NCBI GenBank assembly: GCA_012839385.1
Contig: DUNL01000072.1
Location: 1 to 64,000 of the forward strand
DNA from: Clostridiaceae bacterium
GTDB taxonomy: Bacteria > Bacillota > Clostridia > Saccharofermentanales > DTU023
DNA length: 64,000 nt
Reading direction: 5' to 3'
Shown: positions 32,214 through 42,129 of the stretch, one piece after another
How positions within the stretch are numbered: position 1 is the first letter of the stretch
Layout: the number at the start of each line of letters is the position of its first letter
Made by a program: the position numbers and the translations under genes
The notes under the pieces: model-generated
What the model was told of the DNA's origin: nothing
The model's database searches: none
What the model saw: only the letters and a program-made list of their open reading frames with translations

Positions 32214-32660
32214 TCAGATTACCTCAACCTTGCCCCCCGCCTCCAAAATCTTTTCTTTGGCGTTGCTGGTGAAAGCGGCCGCTTTCACATGAAGCTTTTT
32301 ATCCAAGTCACCATCACCCAGAACTTTTAAGCCATCGTTAACTTTTGGTAAAGTAATAAGTCCTGCTGAGTCCAAGACCTTCGCGTCAACAACGGACCCG
32401 TCCTCAAAATTATTAAGATCACCAACATTTACAACGATGTATTGCTTCTTGTTTCTGCTTGTAAAGCCACGCTTGGGCAAACGGCGATAGAGAGGCATCT
32501 GACCACCTTCAAACATTGGCCCCTTTCCACCACCGGAGCGAGCTTTTTGCCCTTTATGTCCACGCCCTGAAGTTTTGCCAAGACCAGAGCCATAACCTCT
32601 GCCCTTGCGCGCGGTTTTTTTCCTAGCCCCGGGTGTTGCTTTTAATTCATTTAATTTCAT
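32214..32660 (-). CDS. rplO: 50S ribosomal protein L15
   Basis: [45 protein letters not shown]. Confidence 0.95.
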   Translation of the reverse strand: MKLNELKATPGARKKTARKGRGYGSGLGKTSGRGHKGQKARSGGGKGPMFEGGQMPLYRRLPKRGFTSRNKKQYIVVNVGDLNNFEDGSVVDAKVLDSAGLITLPKVNDGLKVLGDGDLDKKLHVKAAAFTSNAKEKILEAGGKVEVI

Positions 32661-32667
32661 AGCGATT

Positions 32668-32847
32668 TTACTCCTCAACTACGCTTACTAAATGACTGAT
32701 TCGAGAGATCATACCACGGATAGCTTTATTATCATGTTGTTCAACCGTTTGACCTATTCTTTTCAGTCCCAGCGCTTCGACAGTAGCAATTTGTCTTTTA
32801 TTGGCGCCACTAGTACTTTTAGTTAATGTAATCTGTAATTTAGTCAT
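32668..32847 (-). CDS. rpmD: 50S ribosomal protein L30
   Basis: [54 protein letters not shown]. Confidence 0.93.
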   Translation of the reverse strand: MTKLQITLTKSTSGANKRQIATVEALGLKRIGQTVEQHDNKAIRGMISRISHLVSVVEE

Positions 32848-32857
32848 GCCTTGCCTC

Positions 32858-33379
32858 CTAAATAATCTCAGAGGGTTTCTTGCCGCGTATCCTGGCAACC
32901 TCTTCAATTGATCTTAAAGACTTTAGCCCTTCTATAGTTGCGTTGACTACATTATTCGGATTGTTAGTGCCGATGGATTTGGTGCGAATATCATTGATAC
33001 CAGCCATCTCACAAACCGCGCGAACCGAACCACCGGCAATAACACCGGTACCAGCTACCGCGGGCATCAGCAACACTTTGCCAGAGCCAAATCTGCCCAG
33101 AACTTCGTGAGGAATAGTGCCATTTTTGATTGGTACTGTAATCAAGTTTTTCTTAGCGTCGTCAATCCCCTTACGAATAGCATCAGGAATCTCCGCGGCT
33201 TTGCCACGTCCTTTACCGACACGACCATTACCGTCACCTACAATAACCAGAGCAGTGAAGCGAAAATTACGTCCGCCTTTTACAGTTTTGGCCACACGCC
33301 CGATATGAATAACTCTCTCCTGAAATTCATCCTCGCGAGCCTCATCACGGCGATTACGTCTATTGCGATTTTCTCTCAT
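32858..33379 (-). CDS. rpsE: 30S ribosomal protein S5
   Basis: [43 protein letters not shown]. Confidence 0.96.
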   Translation of the reverse strand: MRENRNRRNRRDEAREDEFQERVIHIGRVAKTVKGGRNFRFTALVIVGDGNGRVGKGRGKAAEIPDAIRKGIDDAKKNLITVPIKNGTIPHEVLGRFGSGKVLLMPAVAGTGVIAGGSVRAVCEMAGINDIRTKSIGTNNPNNVVNATIEGLKSLRSIEEVARIRGKKPSEII

Positions 33380-33390
33380 ATCTATCCCCC

Positions 33391-33762
33391 TTAAAATTTG
33401 AGGCCCGCTTCACGAGCACCTTCTGCCAAAGCAGCTACACGACCTGCGTAAAGATAACCTGCACGATCAAATACCACATTCTCAATGCCATTATCAAGTG
33501 CCTTTTTTGCTACTGCTTTACCAACAATCTTCGCTGCTTCAATATTGCCGCCACCGTGAGTTAGCTGCTCTTTGACTTCAGCATCCAGAGAAGAAGCGCT
33601 GACTAAGGTTGCGCCTTTACTGTCATCAATGATCTGAGCGTAAATTTGAGCATTGCTTCTAAAGACAGCCAGTCTAGGCCTCTCCGCGCTGCCAAAAACA
33701 TGTTTGCGCACTCTTGCTTTTTTGCGACGGCGCACTGCGTTTCTAGGTTTTTTCTTAATCAT
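33391..33762 (-). CDS. rplR: 50S ribosomal protein L18
   Basis: [61 protein letters not shown]. Confidence 0.96.
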   Translation of the reverse strand: MIKKKPRNAVRRRKKARVRKHVFGSAERPRLAVFRSNAQIYAQIIDDSKGATLVSASSLDAEVKEQLTHGGGNIEAAKIVGKAVAKKALDNGIENVVFDRAGYLYAGRVAALAEGAREAGLKF

Positions 33763-33774
33763 CTGTTACCCCCA

Positions 33775-34314
33775 TTACTTGGCGCCGGTCTTGCCTTCCT
33801 TCAGGCGCAAGACTTCATAATCGTATTTAATACCCTTGCCTTTATAAGGATTGGGTAATCTTTGAGCGCGGATACGAGCTGCCGTTTCACCTACAAGCTG
33901 TTTGTCGGCGCCTTTTACAACGATTCTATTCGGAGCCGGAACTTCAAAAGTAATACCTTCCGGCGCTTCTATTTCTACCGGGTGTGACAAACCTAAGGTC
34001 AAACTCAAAATATTGCCGTTAAGTTGTGCCCTATAACCTGTTCCCTGAACATCAAGATTTTTGGTAAACGGTTCATTAACACCCTGCACCATATTGTTAA
34101 TCAAGGATCTGGTCAAACCGTGAAGGCTTTTGCTTTCTTTCTGATCGTTTTTTCTGGTAACAACGATCATTTGATCCTTTATCTCTACATCAACTAAAGG
34201 ATGTATTCTTTGGCTAAGCTCAATTTTATCCTTTTTAATGTTGATAAATTCGCCATCAAGTTTTGCTTCTACCCCAGGTGGAATTTCCACCGGCATTTTA
34301 CCAATTCTGGACAT
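33775..34314 (-). CDS. rplF: 50S ribosomal protein L6
   Basis: MSRIGKMPVEIPPGVEAKL, PNPYKGKGIKYDYEVLRLKEGKTGAK. Confidence 0.96.
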   Translation of the reverse strand: MSRIGKMPVEIPPGVEAKLDGEFINIKKDKIELSQRIHPLVDVEIKDQMIVVTRKNDQKESKSLHGLTRSLINNMVQGVNEPFTKNLDVQGTGYRAQLNGNILSLTLGLSHPVEIEAPEGITFEVPAPNRIVVKGADKQLVGETAARIRAQRLPNPYKGKGIKYDYEVLRLKEGKTGAK

Positions 34315-34368
34315 TATTTCCTCCCGCTCTTAAGATTGAAGGTCATCAATTGACCCTTTTCAGAGTTT

Positions 34369-34764
34369 CTACCATACATAGGCCAATACTTCTCCGCCCA
34401 CGCCATCTTTTCTTGCCTGTCTATCGGTCTTGATTCCCTGCGATGTAGAGATAATAGCAATACCGAGTCCGCCTAGAACTTTAGGCAAATTCTCCATATC
34501 CGCATAGACCCTGAGACCGGGCTTTGAGATTCGTTGGATACCGTTTATTACAGGCTTTTTGTCTATATACTTGAGAGTAACAGTCAAGATGCCTTGTTTG
34601 TTATCATCTTGAAAAGTGACGCTCTGAATATAGCCTTCTTCAACTAAAATATCCGCGATAGCCTTCTTCATTTTTGAGGCAGGGATATCACAATTGGTAT
34701 GCCCCGCGCGACCAGCATTGCGAATCCTAGTCAGCATATCAGCAATAGTATCAGTAATTTGCAT
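34369..34764 (-). CDS. rpsH: 30S ribosomal protein S8
   Basis: [52 protein letters not shown]. Confidence 0.96.
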   Translation of the reverse strand: MQITDTIADMLTRIRNAGRAGHTNCDIPASKMKKAIADILVEEGYIQSVTFQDDNKQGILTVTLKYIDKKPVINGIQRISKPGLRVYADMENLPKVLGGLGIAIISTSQGIKTDRQARKDGVGGEVLAYVW

Positions 34765-34778
34765 AAATTATTCCTCCC

Positions 34779-34964
34779 TTACCAGCTCGCCTTGCGCACA
34801 CCGGGTATCTGACCCTTATAGGCAAGTTCTCGGAAGCAAAGACGACAAATACCATATTTACGCATATAGGCATGTGGTCTTCCGCAAAGTTGGCAACGGT
34901 TATGTTGACGCGTCGAAAATTTTGCCGGGCGTTGTGCTTTAATTATCTTTGATTTTTTTGCCAT
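34779..34964 (-). CDS. rpsN: 30S ribosomal protein S14, zinc type
   Basis: [61 protein letters not shown]. Confidence 0.97.
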   Translation of the reverse strand: MAKKSKIIKAQRPAKFSTRQHNRCQLCGRPHAYMRKYGICRLCFRELAYKGQIPGVRKASW

Positions 34965-34979
34965 ATTATTTCCTCCGGC

Positions 34980-35519
34980 CTATCTTCTAAACGGCATTCC
35001 CAAGCCGTCCAATAATGCTTTAGCTTCTTCATCAGTCTTGGCTGTTGTAACAATCGCTATATCCAGCCCTCTTATCTTATCAATGGAGTCATAATCAACT
35101 TCCGGAAAAATTAATTGTTCCCTAGCTCCTAAAGCATAGTTTCCATGCCCATCAAATGAGTTAGGGTTGGTCCCTCTGAAGTCACGTACTCGCGGTAAAG
35201 CGATACTGACCAATTTATCAAAGAAATCGTACATCCGATCTCCTCTTAAGGTCACCATTACGCCTATATTCATGCCGGCTCTCAATTTAAAATTAGCAAC
35301 TGATTTACGTGCTTTGGTCACAATCGGCTTTTGACCGGAAATGACTCTAAGATTGTCAGCGGCACTTTCAATGGCTTTAGCGTTATCTTTGGCATCCCCC
35401 ACACCCATATTAAGCACAATTTTTTCAAGCTTGGGGATTTCCATTGGAGATTTATAGTTAAATTTCTCCAACAACATGGGTGCGACCTCTTTTTGATATT
35501 TTTCTTTTAATCTACTCAT
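34980..35519 (-). CDS. rplE: 50S ribosomal protein L5
   Basis: [51 protein letters not shown]. Confidence 0.96.
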   Translation of the reverse strand: MSRLKEKYQKEVAPMLLEKFNYKSPMEIPKLEKIVLNMGVGDAKDNAKAIESAADNLRVISGQKPIVTKARKSVANFKLRAGMNIGVMVTLRGDRMYDFFDKLVSIALPRVRDFRGTNPNSFDGHGNYALGAREQLIFPEVDYDSIDKIRGLDIAIVTTAKTDEEAKALLDGLGMPFRR

Positions 35520-35530
35520 CGTCCGCCTCC

Positions 35531-35872
35531 CTATTTATCTTCCTGCCCTACAACAGACACTGTCTCACCACATGCTTTGCAATATCTAACTTTATTGCCG
35601 TTACTATCAAATTTCTTTCCCAGTTTGGAAGGTCGCTTACAACTTTCACATACGACCATAACATTGGAAGCGTCGATAGTTGTCTCAATGTGAACAATGC
35701 CACCCGGCTCGCCGGCGGTACGGGGGCGTTTATGCATTGTGGAAACCGCGACACCCTCTACAATCACTCGGCCGGTTTTAGGGAACACGGCCAAGACTTT
35801 TCCTGTCTTGCCGGCGTCCTTTCCTGTAAGGACATAGACTTTATCGTTAACTTTTACATGTACTTTTGACAT
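35531..35872 (-). CDS. rplX: 50S ribosomal protein L24 (Cys-ribbon C-terminus)
   Basis: [64 protein letters not shown]. Confidence 0.95.
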   Translation of the reverse strand: MSKVHVKVNDKVYVLTGKDAGKTGKVLAVFPKTGRVIVEGVAVSTMHKRPRTAGEPGGIVHIETTIDASNVMVVCESCKRPSKLGKKFDSNGNKVRYCKACGETVSVVGQEDK

Positions 35873-35882
35873 TTTGTCCTCC

Positions 35883-36251
35883 TTACAGCACTTCCGGAGC
35901 CAGAGAAAGAATTTTCATATAATTTTTTTCTCTCAACTCACGGGCAATAGGTCCAAAAATACGCGTACCTTGTGGGCTACCATCTTCTTTAAGAATAACA
36001 GCGGCATTTTCATCAAACCTGATATAAGAACCGTCATTACGACGCAGGCCCTTCTTGGTTCTAACTACCACGGCCCTTACTACATCACCTTTTTTGACAA
36101 CTCCGCCGGGAATAGCTTCCTTTACTGAACAGACGATAACATCACCGACATTTGCGTATTTTCTACCCGATCCACCCAATACTTTAATGCAATATAAGCG
36201 CTTAGCGCCGGTATTGTCTGCGGATTTAAGGGCTGTTTCAACTTGTATCAT
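35883..36251 (-). CDS. rplN: 50S ribosomal protein L14
   Basis: [46 protein letters not shown]. Confidence 0.97.
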   Translation of the reverse strand: MIQVETALKSADNTGAKRLYCIKVLGGSGRKYANVGDVIVCSVKEAIPGGVVKKGDVVRAVVVRTKKGLRRNDGSYIRFDENAAVILKEDGSPQGTRIFGPIARELREKNYMKILSLAPEVL

Positions 36252-36276
36252 TTTCTTCCTCCTCCAATGCGCGGCG

Positions 36277-36540
36277 CTACTTGGCCTTCTCGATAATATC
36301 TACCAAACGCCAATGTTTATCGCGGCTTAGAGGACGTGTCTCCATAACACGTACCTTATCACCAATTCGACATTCGTTATTCTCATCATGAGCCTTTAAT
36401 CTAAGGGTTTTCTGTATATATTTTTTATACAGTGGATGACGCACATGCTCAACGACTTCAACAACAATTGTTTTATCCATTTTGTCGCTAGTTACTATCC
36501 CAGTCCGCTGCTTACGAATAGCTCTATCACAATTGCTCAT
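36277..36540 (-). CDS. rpsQ: 30S ribosomal protein S17
   Basis: [72 protein letters not shown]. Confidence 0.96.
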   Translation of the reverse strand: MSNCDRAIRKQRTGIVTSDKMDKTIVVEVVEHVRHPLYKKYIQKTLRLKAHDENNECRIGDKVRVMETRPLSRDKHWRLVDIIEKAK

Positions 36541-36758
36541 GCCTTATTTCCTCCGTTATTTCTCGCAACAGCAAGTTCTTGTTCGCGGATAACGGTTTTG
36601 ACACGCGCGATATCACGCTTCACTCGCTTTAATTGCATAGGATTTGAGAGCTGATTGGTAGCGTGCTGAAAACGAAGTTTAAATAATTCGGCCTTAAATT
36701 CATTCAGCTCGGTATCAAGTTCAGCAGAAGTTTTATCACGAAGTTCAGTTGCCTTCAT
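36537..36758 (-). CDS. rpmC: 50S ribosomal protein L29
   Basis: [59 protein letters not shown]. Confidence 0.95.
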   Translation of the reverse strand: MKATELRDKTSAELDTELNEFKAELFKLRFQHATNQLSNPMQLKRVKRDIARVKTVIREQELAVARNNGGNKA

Positions 36759-37335
36759 CAGTCTCTACCTCCTCCGTACTATCACCTTCAACATCCTCAG
36801 AATCTTCAACGGCAGCAGCTGCTTCTTCTTCCTCAAGAAGCTCTTCTTCCAAGACGGAACTCGGTATTAAATCTTCTTCAGTAACATGAATTTCAGCAAA
36901 ACTGGCCAATTCTTCTTCAGTAAAGGTGCGGTCAGATTTGACAAATTTAGTTTTACAGGGCAGCTTATGTGAAGCTAAGCGCATTGCTTCTCTGGCCATG
37001 GGTTCAGACACACCGGCAATTTCGAATAAAACACGACCCGGCTTAACAACCGCGACCCAATACTCCGGGGCTCCCTTGCCCTTACCCATTCTGGTTTCAG
37101 CTGGTTTTTTCGTAACCGGTTTATCAGGAAAAATTTTAATCCAAACCTTACCACCACGTCTCAGTCTACGATTAATGGCGATACGGGCAGCCTCGATCTG
37201 ATTGTCGGTAATCCAGCAAGGTTCAGTAGCCTGAATACCGTATTGGCCATATGCTACAAAATTACCGCGTAGAGCTTTCCCTTTCATGCGTCCACGGTGC
37301 TGTCTCCTATATTTAACACGCTTTGGTATTAACAT
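36745..37335 (-). CDS. rplP: 50S ribosomal protein L16 with acidic C-terminal extension
   Basis: [88 protein letters not shown]; unusual ~60-aa acidic tail. Confidence 0.94.
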   Translation of the reverse strand: MLIPKRVKYRRQHRGRMKGKALRGNFVAYGQYGIQATEPCWITDNQIEAARIAINRRLRRGGKVWIKIFPDKPVTKKPAETRMGKGKGAPEYWVAVVKPGRVLFEIAGVSEPMAREAMRLASHKLPCKTKFVKSDRTFTEEELASFAEIHVTEEDLIPSSVLEEELLEEEEAAAAVEDSEDVEGDSTEEVETDEGN

Positions 37336-38009
37336 TAGGCTTCAACTCCTTCCTGTACTTCCTGTATAGCCTTGCGTGCCGGTAAAACTTCACCTTTATA
37401 GATCCAAACTTTCACGCCAAGACGTCCATAGGTCGTGGCTGCCTCAGCAAATCCATAGTCTATATCGGCACGCAAAGTATGTAGGGGAATTGTTCCCTCG
37501 TGATATTGTTCAGTCCTGGCAATTTCAGCTCCACCCAGACGCCCGGAAGTCATAGTTTTTATACCCTTAGCGCCCTGCTTCATTGCCCTACTGATCGCCT
37601 GCTTCATAGCGCGTCGGAACGACACTCGCTCTTCAAGTTGGCGAGCTATCCCTTCCGCTACCAATTGGGCTTCACAATCTACATTTTTAACTTCTTTAAC
37701 ATTAATGAAGAAATTACGTTTAAATTTTTTCGCCATTTTCTTCTTCAAGTTCTCAATCTCAGACCCTTGACGACCAATGATAATACCCGGCTTGCCGGTA
37801 GTAATGGTCACTACGGTCTTATCATCACCCTCGCGCTCTATTTCAATGCGGGAGACACCGGCTTTCTCCGTTTCCTGCTTGACAAAATCACGAATTTTTT
37901 TATCTTCAACCAAATATTTGGCAAAATCCTTTTTATCCGCATACCAGCGAGAATCCCAATCCTTTATCACTCCAACGCGCATGCCATGCGGGTTTACTTT
38001 CTGACCCAT
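37335..38009 (-). CDS. rpsC: 30S ribosomal protein S3
   Basis: [35 protein letters not shown]-domain motif [19 protein letters not shown]. Confidence 0.97.
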   Translation of the reverse strand: MGQKVNPHGMRVGVIKDWDSRWYADKKDFAKYLVEDKKIRDFVKQETEKAGVSRIEIEREGDDKTVVTITTGKPGIIIGRQGSEIENLKKKMAKKFKRNFFINVKEVKNVDCEAQLVAEGIARQLEERVSFRRAMKQAISRAMKQGAKGIKTMTSGRLGGAEIARTEQYHEGTIPLHTLRADIDYGFAEAATTYGRLGVKVWIYKGEVLPARKAIQEVQEGVEA

Positions 38010-38022
38010 TTAAACTATCCTC

Positions 38023-38499
38023 CTATGCTTTCTCTCTTAAAACTACTGTAATATGGCTTGTGCGTTTCCAAATTCTACTCGCGCCACCACGAGCTCTGGC
38101 CCGGAAGCGCTTCAGAGTCGGCCCCTGATTGGCGTAGCATTCAGCCACATAGAGATCATCACGGGAGAGATTATTATTATTAACGGCATTGGCTTCAGCT
38201 GACTTTAGTAATTTAATCAAGACAGGTGAAACCGCGCCAGGTGTATACATCAGGATCGCTAATGCTTCAGTCAACATCTTTCCCCTAATTAATTTAAGTA
38301 CGGCATTTACTTTAAAAGCATTAATGCGTATAAATTTAGCTTGCGCGTAGCCACGATCTCTATCAACATCTAGAACCTTGCGCTCTTTTTTAGTCAAAAG
38401 AGGTTTCTTTTGATTGCGCTGGTGCCTAGCTCTATAATCAGCCACCAATTGTTCTTTATTGGCAAGCAATTCATCTTTACTCATAACTTTTTTTGCCAC
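38023..38499 (-). CDS. rplV: 50S ribosomal protein L22 with basic N-terminal extension (GTG start)
   Basis: C-terminus [50 protein letters not shown] precedes GTG at 38499 ([12 protein letters not shown]), after the rpsS stop. Confidence 0.9.
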   Translation of the reverse strand: MAKKVMSKDELLANKEQLVADYRARHQRNQKKPLLTKKERKVLDVDRDRGYAQAKFIRINAFKVNAVLKLIRGKMLTEALAILMYTPGAVSPVLIKLLKSAEANAVNNNNLSRDDLYVAECYANQGPTLKRFRARARGGASRIWKRTSHITVVLREKA

Positions 38500-38524
38500 A
38501 GATTTATCCTCCCTCCAATCCCAA

Positions 38525-38806
38525 TTAGCGGACAGTGGTTCTCTTTTCGGAGCCTGCATGGCCTCGGAACGTACGGGTAGGGGCAAACTCGCCAAGCTTA
38601 TGCCCTACCATCTCTTCTGTTATATAGACCGGCACATGTTTACGTCCATCGTGAACCGCTATCGTATGGCCCACCATCTCAGGAAATATCGTGGAGGCCC
38701 TTGACCATGTTTTAACTACCTTATGCTCATTCTTATCATTTAATGCGTTAATGCGACGCATTAGAGCTTCTTCTACATAGAATCCTTTTTTTGTTGAACG
38801 ACTCAT
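38525..38806 (-). CDS. rpsS: 30S ribosomal protein S19
   Basis: [71 protein letters not shown]. Confidence 0.97.
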   Translation of the reverse strand: MSRSTKKGFYVEEALMRRINALNDKNEHKVVKTWSRASTIFPEMVGHTIAVHDGRKHVPVYITEEMVGHKLGEFAPTRTFRGHAGSEKRTTVR

Positions 38807-38822
38807 TTTTTAGCAAGCCTCC

Positions 38823-39650
38823 TTATTTGTTTCTTCTCCGGACTATATATTTGTCCGATTCCTTGGGTTTTCTGGTCTTATATCCTAAAGTAGGCTTGCC
38901 CCACGGAGTCAATGGACTGGGCATACCAATCGGCGCTTTACCTTCGCCGCCACCGTGTGGGTGCTCAACCGGATTCATAGCTGAACCTCTCACATGAGGC
39001 CTTCGCCCCTGATGTCTTGAATATCCCGCCTTACCCCGATTCAGAATTTCATTTTCCGGATTACTAACAGAGCCTATAGTCGCTTTGCAGTTAGTAGGAA
39101 TCAGACGTACTTCACCGGAAGGCATACGCAGGGAAACAAATCTGCCCTCACGAGCTAACAACTGAGCGGCTGTTCCTGCTCCACGCACTAGCTGACCACC
39201 CCTACCCGGACGCAACTCAACATTATGAACTTCGGAACCAATAGGAATATTGCCAAGCGGCAAGCAATTCCCAATCACGATATCCGCTTCCGGGCCGCTC
39301 TCGACCATATCGCCAATCTTGAGGCCTTGTGGGGCCAAGATATAAGATTTGGATCCGTCCAAATACTGAATCAAGGCTATAAAGGCTGTACGATTAGGAT
39401 CATACTCTATAGCAATTACTTTGGCGGGAACGCCTTCTTTCCTTCTCTTCCAATCAATGATTCTGTATTTTTGTTTATTTCCACCGCCTCTGTGACGGCT
39501 AGTTATACGACCATAATTATTGCGGCCGACATTTTTCTTCTTTTTCTCCAGTAAAGCCTTCTCCGGTTTCTTTTTACTTAAACCTGAATAGTCGGCAACG
39601 GCTTTCTGCCTTAAAGCTGGAGAAGTAGGACGATATAACTTGACTGCCAT
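38823..39650 (-). CDS. rplB: 50S ribosomal protein L2
   Basis: [54 protein letters not shown]. Confidence 0.97.
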   Translation of the reverse strand: MAVKLYRPTSPALRQKAVADYSGLSKKKPEKALLEKKKKNVGRNNYGRITSRHRGGGNKQKYRIIDWKRRKEGVPAKVIAIEYDPNRTAFIALIQYLDGSKSYILAPQGLKIGDMVESGPEADIVIGNCLPLGNIPIGSEVHNVELRPGRGGQLVRGAGTAAQLLAREGRFVSLRMPSGEVRLIPTNCKATIGSVSNPENEILNRGKAGYSRHQGRRPHVRGSAMNPVEHPHGGGEGKAPIGMPSPLTPWGKPTLGYKTRKPKESDKYIVRRRNK

Positions 39651-39681
39651 TTTCTTGCTCCTTCTCTATTACGCGAACGGC

Positions 39682-40035
39682 TTACTGGCCGAACCCGAAT
39701 TCTTCAATTTCAGTTTTATATTTTCTGGTAGTGGTTCCAACCTTGCCGCCCTTAGTTTCATAACGATCTTCAGAGGGATCAAGATCAATCGTAACTACCG
39801 CCTTTTTCCATGTAGGTTGCTTGCCCTCATGAACACCCATACGCTTTGTCTTACCGCCTTGGTAGCTGGTGTTTACTTTTACGACTTTAACATCAAAAAG
39901 TTGCTCACAGGCTTTTCGTATCTCGGATTTGGTCGCGCCCTTGGCAACACGGAAAGTATATTTACCTTCAGCTGTCTCCATCATGCTTTGCTCAGTTATA
40001 ACCGGGCTAATAATAACGTCATATATACTTTTCAT
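39682..40035 (-). CDS. rplW: 50S ribosomal protein L23
   Basis: YDVIISPVITEQSMMETAEGKYTFRVAKGATKSEIRKACEQLFDVKVVKVNT. Confidence 0.95.
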   Translation of the reverse strand: MKSIYDVIISPVITEQSMMETAEGKYTFRVAKGATKSEIRKACEQLFDVKVVKVNTSYQGGKTKRMGVHEGKQPTWKKAVVTIDLDPSEDRYETKGGKVGTTTRKYKTEIEEFGFGQ

Positions 40036-40658
40036 TAGTTGTATACCTCCTCAACCCTGGTTACAGCATCCTGCGTCAAGATTAAGCGATCAAAGCGCAA
40101 AATCTCTGTCACATTGAGTGTCTGCACTTCACTAACCTTGATAGCGCGCAAATTGTTCGAGGAGCGCTCAACCATCAAGTCGCGCTGCGGCAACACAATA
40201 AGAGCTGAACCTTCAACACCCAGATTCTCGAGAATCTTAACCATTGTCTTAGTCTTAATTTCATCTAACTCAAGTCTATCCAAGACCAGCATTTTTCCTG
40301 ACTGGTATTTTGAAGCCAGAGCTGATTTCAGGGCCAAGCGTCTCATTTTGCGCGGGAGAGAATATCTGAAATCTCTAGGTGCAGGCCCGAAAATCCTACC
40401 GCCGCCAATATACTGCGCCGAGCGGATTGAGCCATGTCTGGCCCTACCTGTGCCTTTCTGACGATAAGGCTTTCTGCCGCCACCGCGCCTATCGCTTCTA
40501 CCCTTTACTTTAACGGTTCCCTGACGACGATTGGCGTGTTGGTTAACCACGACTCTGTGCATTACGTCCTCATTAGGCTCAATGGCAAAAATATCGTCCG
40601 CTAGTTCCAAATCAGCTACTACTTTGCCTTCCATGTTATAAATATCTATCTTAGCCAT
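40035..40658 (-). CDS. rplD: 50S ribosomal protein L4
   Basis: GRSDRRGGGRKPYRQKGTGRARHGSIRSAQYIGGGRIFGPAPRDFRYSLPRKMRRLALKSALA. Confidence 0.96.
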   Translation of the reverse strand: MAKIDIYNMEGKVVADLELADDIFAIEPNEDVMHRVVVNQHANRRQGTVKVKGRSDRRGGGRKPYRQKGTGRARHGSIRSAQYIGGGRIFGPAPRDFRYSLPRKMRRLALKSALASKYQSGKMLVLDRLELDEIKTKTMVKILENLGVEGSALIVLPQRDLMVERSSNNLRAIKVSEVQTLNVTEILRFDRLILTQDAVTRVEEVYN

Positions 40659-40677
40659 AAGATAATCTCCCCTTGTC

Positions 40678-41301
40678 CTATCTTCTCTTCACAGTAGAAG
40701 TAATCTCGAGGAGACCCCCTTTGGGTCCCGGCACAGCTCCCTTTAAGACTAAAATACTGCGCTCGCCATCAACTGATACGACTTCAAGATTTTGTACTGT
40801 TACACGTTTATTGCCCATCTGGCCCGGTAGTTTTCTGCCCTTAAAGACTTTACCCGGCGTAGCGGACGAACCCATTGATCCGGGATATCTGTGATGTTTA
40901 GAACCATGAGACTCCGGACCCCTGGAAAAACCGTGGCGTTTGATAACTCCTTGAAAGCCTTTGCCCTTAGAAGTACCAACAACATCAACATGATCACCTG
41001 TGGCAAACATGTCCGCTACATTTATTTCTTGACCAAGCTCAAACTCTTCCTCGGTCTTAAATTCGCGCAAAATCCTCTTCGCTTTAATCCCGGCCTTTTC
41101 AAACTGACCCGCGAGCGGCTTCGTCACACGTTTTTTATCCTCAAAACCGACCTTTACCGCTTTGTAACCGTCTACTTCTTTTGTTTTATTTTGGACTACA
41201 GATACAGGGCCGCAGGAAATTACCGTGACCGGAATAGCAATACCGTCCTCATTAAATATCTGTGTCATCCCGGCTTTTCGCCCTAACATAAATTTTGTCA
41301 T
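40678..41301 (-). CDS. rplC: 50S ribosomal protein L3
   Basis: [70 protein letters not shown]. Confidence 0.96.
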   Translation of the reverse strand: MTKFMLGRKAGMTQIFNEDGIAIPVTVISCGPVSVVQNKTKEVDGYKAVKVGFEDKKRVTKPLAGQFEKAGIKAKRILREFKTEEEFELGQEINVADMFATGDHVDVVGTSKGKGFQGVIKRHGFSRGPESHGSKHHRYPGSMGSSATPGKVFKGRKLPGQMGNKRVTVQNLEVVSVDGERSILVLKGAVPGPKGGLLEITSTVKRR

Positions 41302-41363
41302 AACTTTGTCTTACCTCCTGGTTATTGGTTCACCCTTGTGAACATTTACCCGGCAGTTACTGC

Positions 41364-41675
41364 CTAAAGCTTGATCTCGATATTGACACCAGCTGGCATC
41401 TCCAGCTTCATCAAAGACTCTACCGTTTTAGTGTTAGGAGCCAGAATGTCAATCAAGCGCTTATGAGTTCTAATCTCAAATTGTTCCCGCGCGTCCTTAT
41501 GTTTATGCGGTGAACGTAAAATTGTGATGACTTCTTTCTCTGTTGGCAACGGGATCGGTCCCGATACACTGGCCCCCGTTCTCTTGGCTGTGTCGACAAT
41601 TCTTTCAGCGCTCTCATCAAGAATATGGTGATCAAAAGCCTTTAAACGGATACGTATTTTTTGGTCTATTGCCAT
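41364..41675 (-). CDS. rpsJ: 30S ribosomal protein S10
   Basis: [82 protein letters not shown] 5 nt upstream of ATG 41675. Confidence 0.96.
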   Translation of the reverse strand: MAIDQKIRIRLKAFDHHILDESAERIVDTAKRTGASVSGPIPLPTEKEVITILRSPHKHKDAREQFEIRTHKRLIDILAPNTKTVESLMKLEMPAGVNIEIKL

Positions 41676-41925
41676 GTTTACCTCCATGTTTGCTGCATTT
41701 ATGATACTACCCTGCCTGGCGTTTCTTTTTCTTCCGGCATAATGCCCAGCTTCTGTTCTCAGTAGACAGTCGCTGGGCGAAACCTCAGACTGCGTACCAT
41801 GCGCCCGATTCTCCGTCGGACTTCTCCACTGAAGTTACCTGTCGCCCAACGCAGCTGGGCCTACAGCAATCTCCAGTATCTATGCTTAGTCATCTCCGTA
41901 AGCCGGCATAGCTCACACAGACGCA
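41676..41925 (-). promoter_or_regulatory. Candidate structured 5' leader RNA of the S10 operon
   Basis: ~250-nt leader between inferred TSS and rpsJ. Four segments (41854-41860, 41841-41850, 41772-41780, 41744-41750) pair as 1-2/3-4 or nested 1-4/2-3. Confidence 0.6.
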
Positions 41926-41931
41926 CCGATA

Positions 41932-41960
41932 AGTATATAGTGCTATTAGATTTAATGCAA
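41932..41960 (-). promoter_or_regulatory. Promoter of the S10-spc-alpha operon
   Basis: Minus strand TTGCAT (41955-41960)-17 bp-TATACT (41932-41937). Confidence 0.75.
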
Positions 41961-42129
41961 GTCTAATTTTATTTTTTACACAGACAGGATACGGGAAGGC
42001 TATTTGCCAAAAAACTGTTATCCTTAATTATTGGCTGTGCCATTTCGCTCTGATATACTCAACTAATAGAATACAGTCGCGGTATGCTTTAAAGCTTTAT
42101 CGCAGTAATAGACCATTTGAGGTAAGAAA

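Noticed and set aside
34980-35872. Cys-ribbon of L24 as a novel domain
   Set aside because: CxxC...CxxC C-termini on L24 are common in Clostridia and fit the zinc-type S4/S14/L36 found here.
28099-40461. Many 60-180-aa plus-strand ORFs opposite the ribosomal operon (e.g. 37500-38051, 40039-40461)
   Set aside because: They overlap unmistakable ribosomal protein genes on the other strand and look like no known protein.
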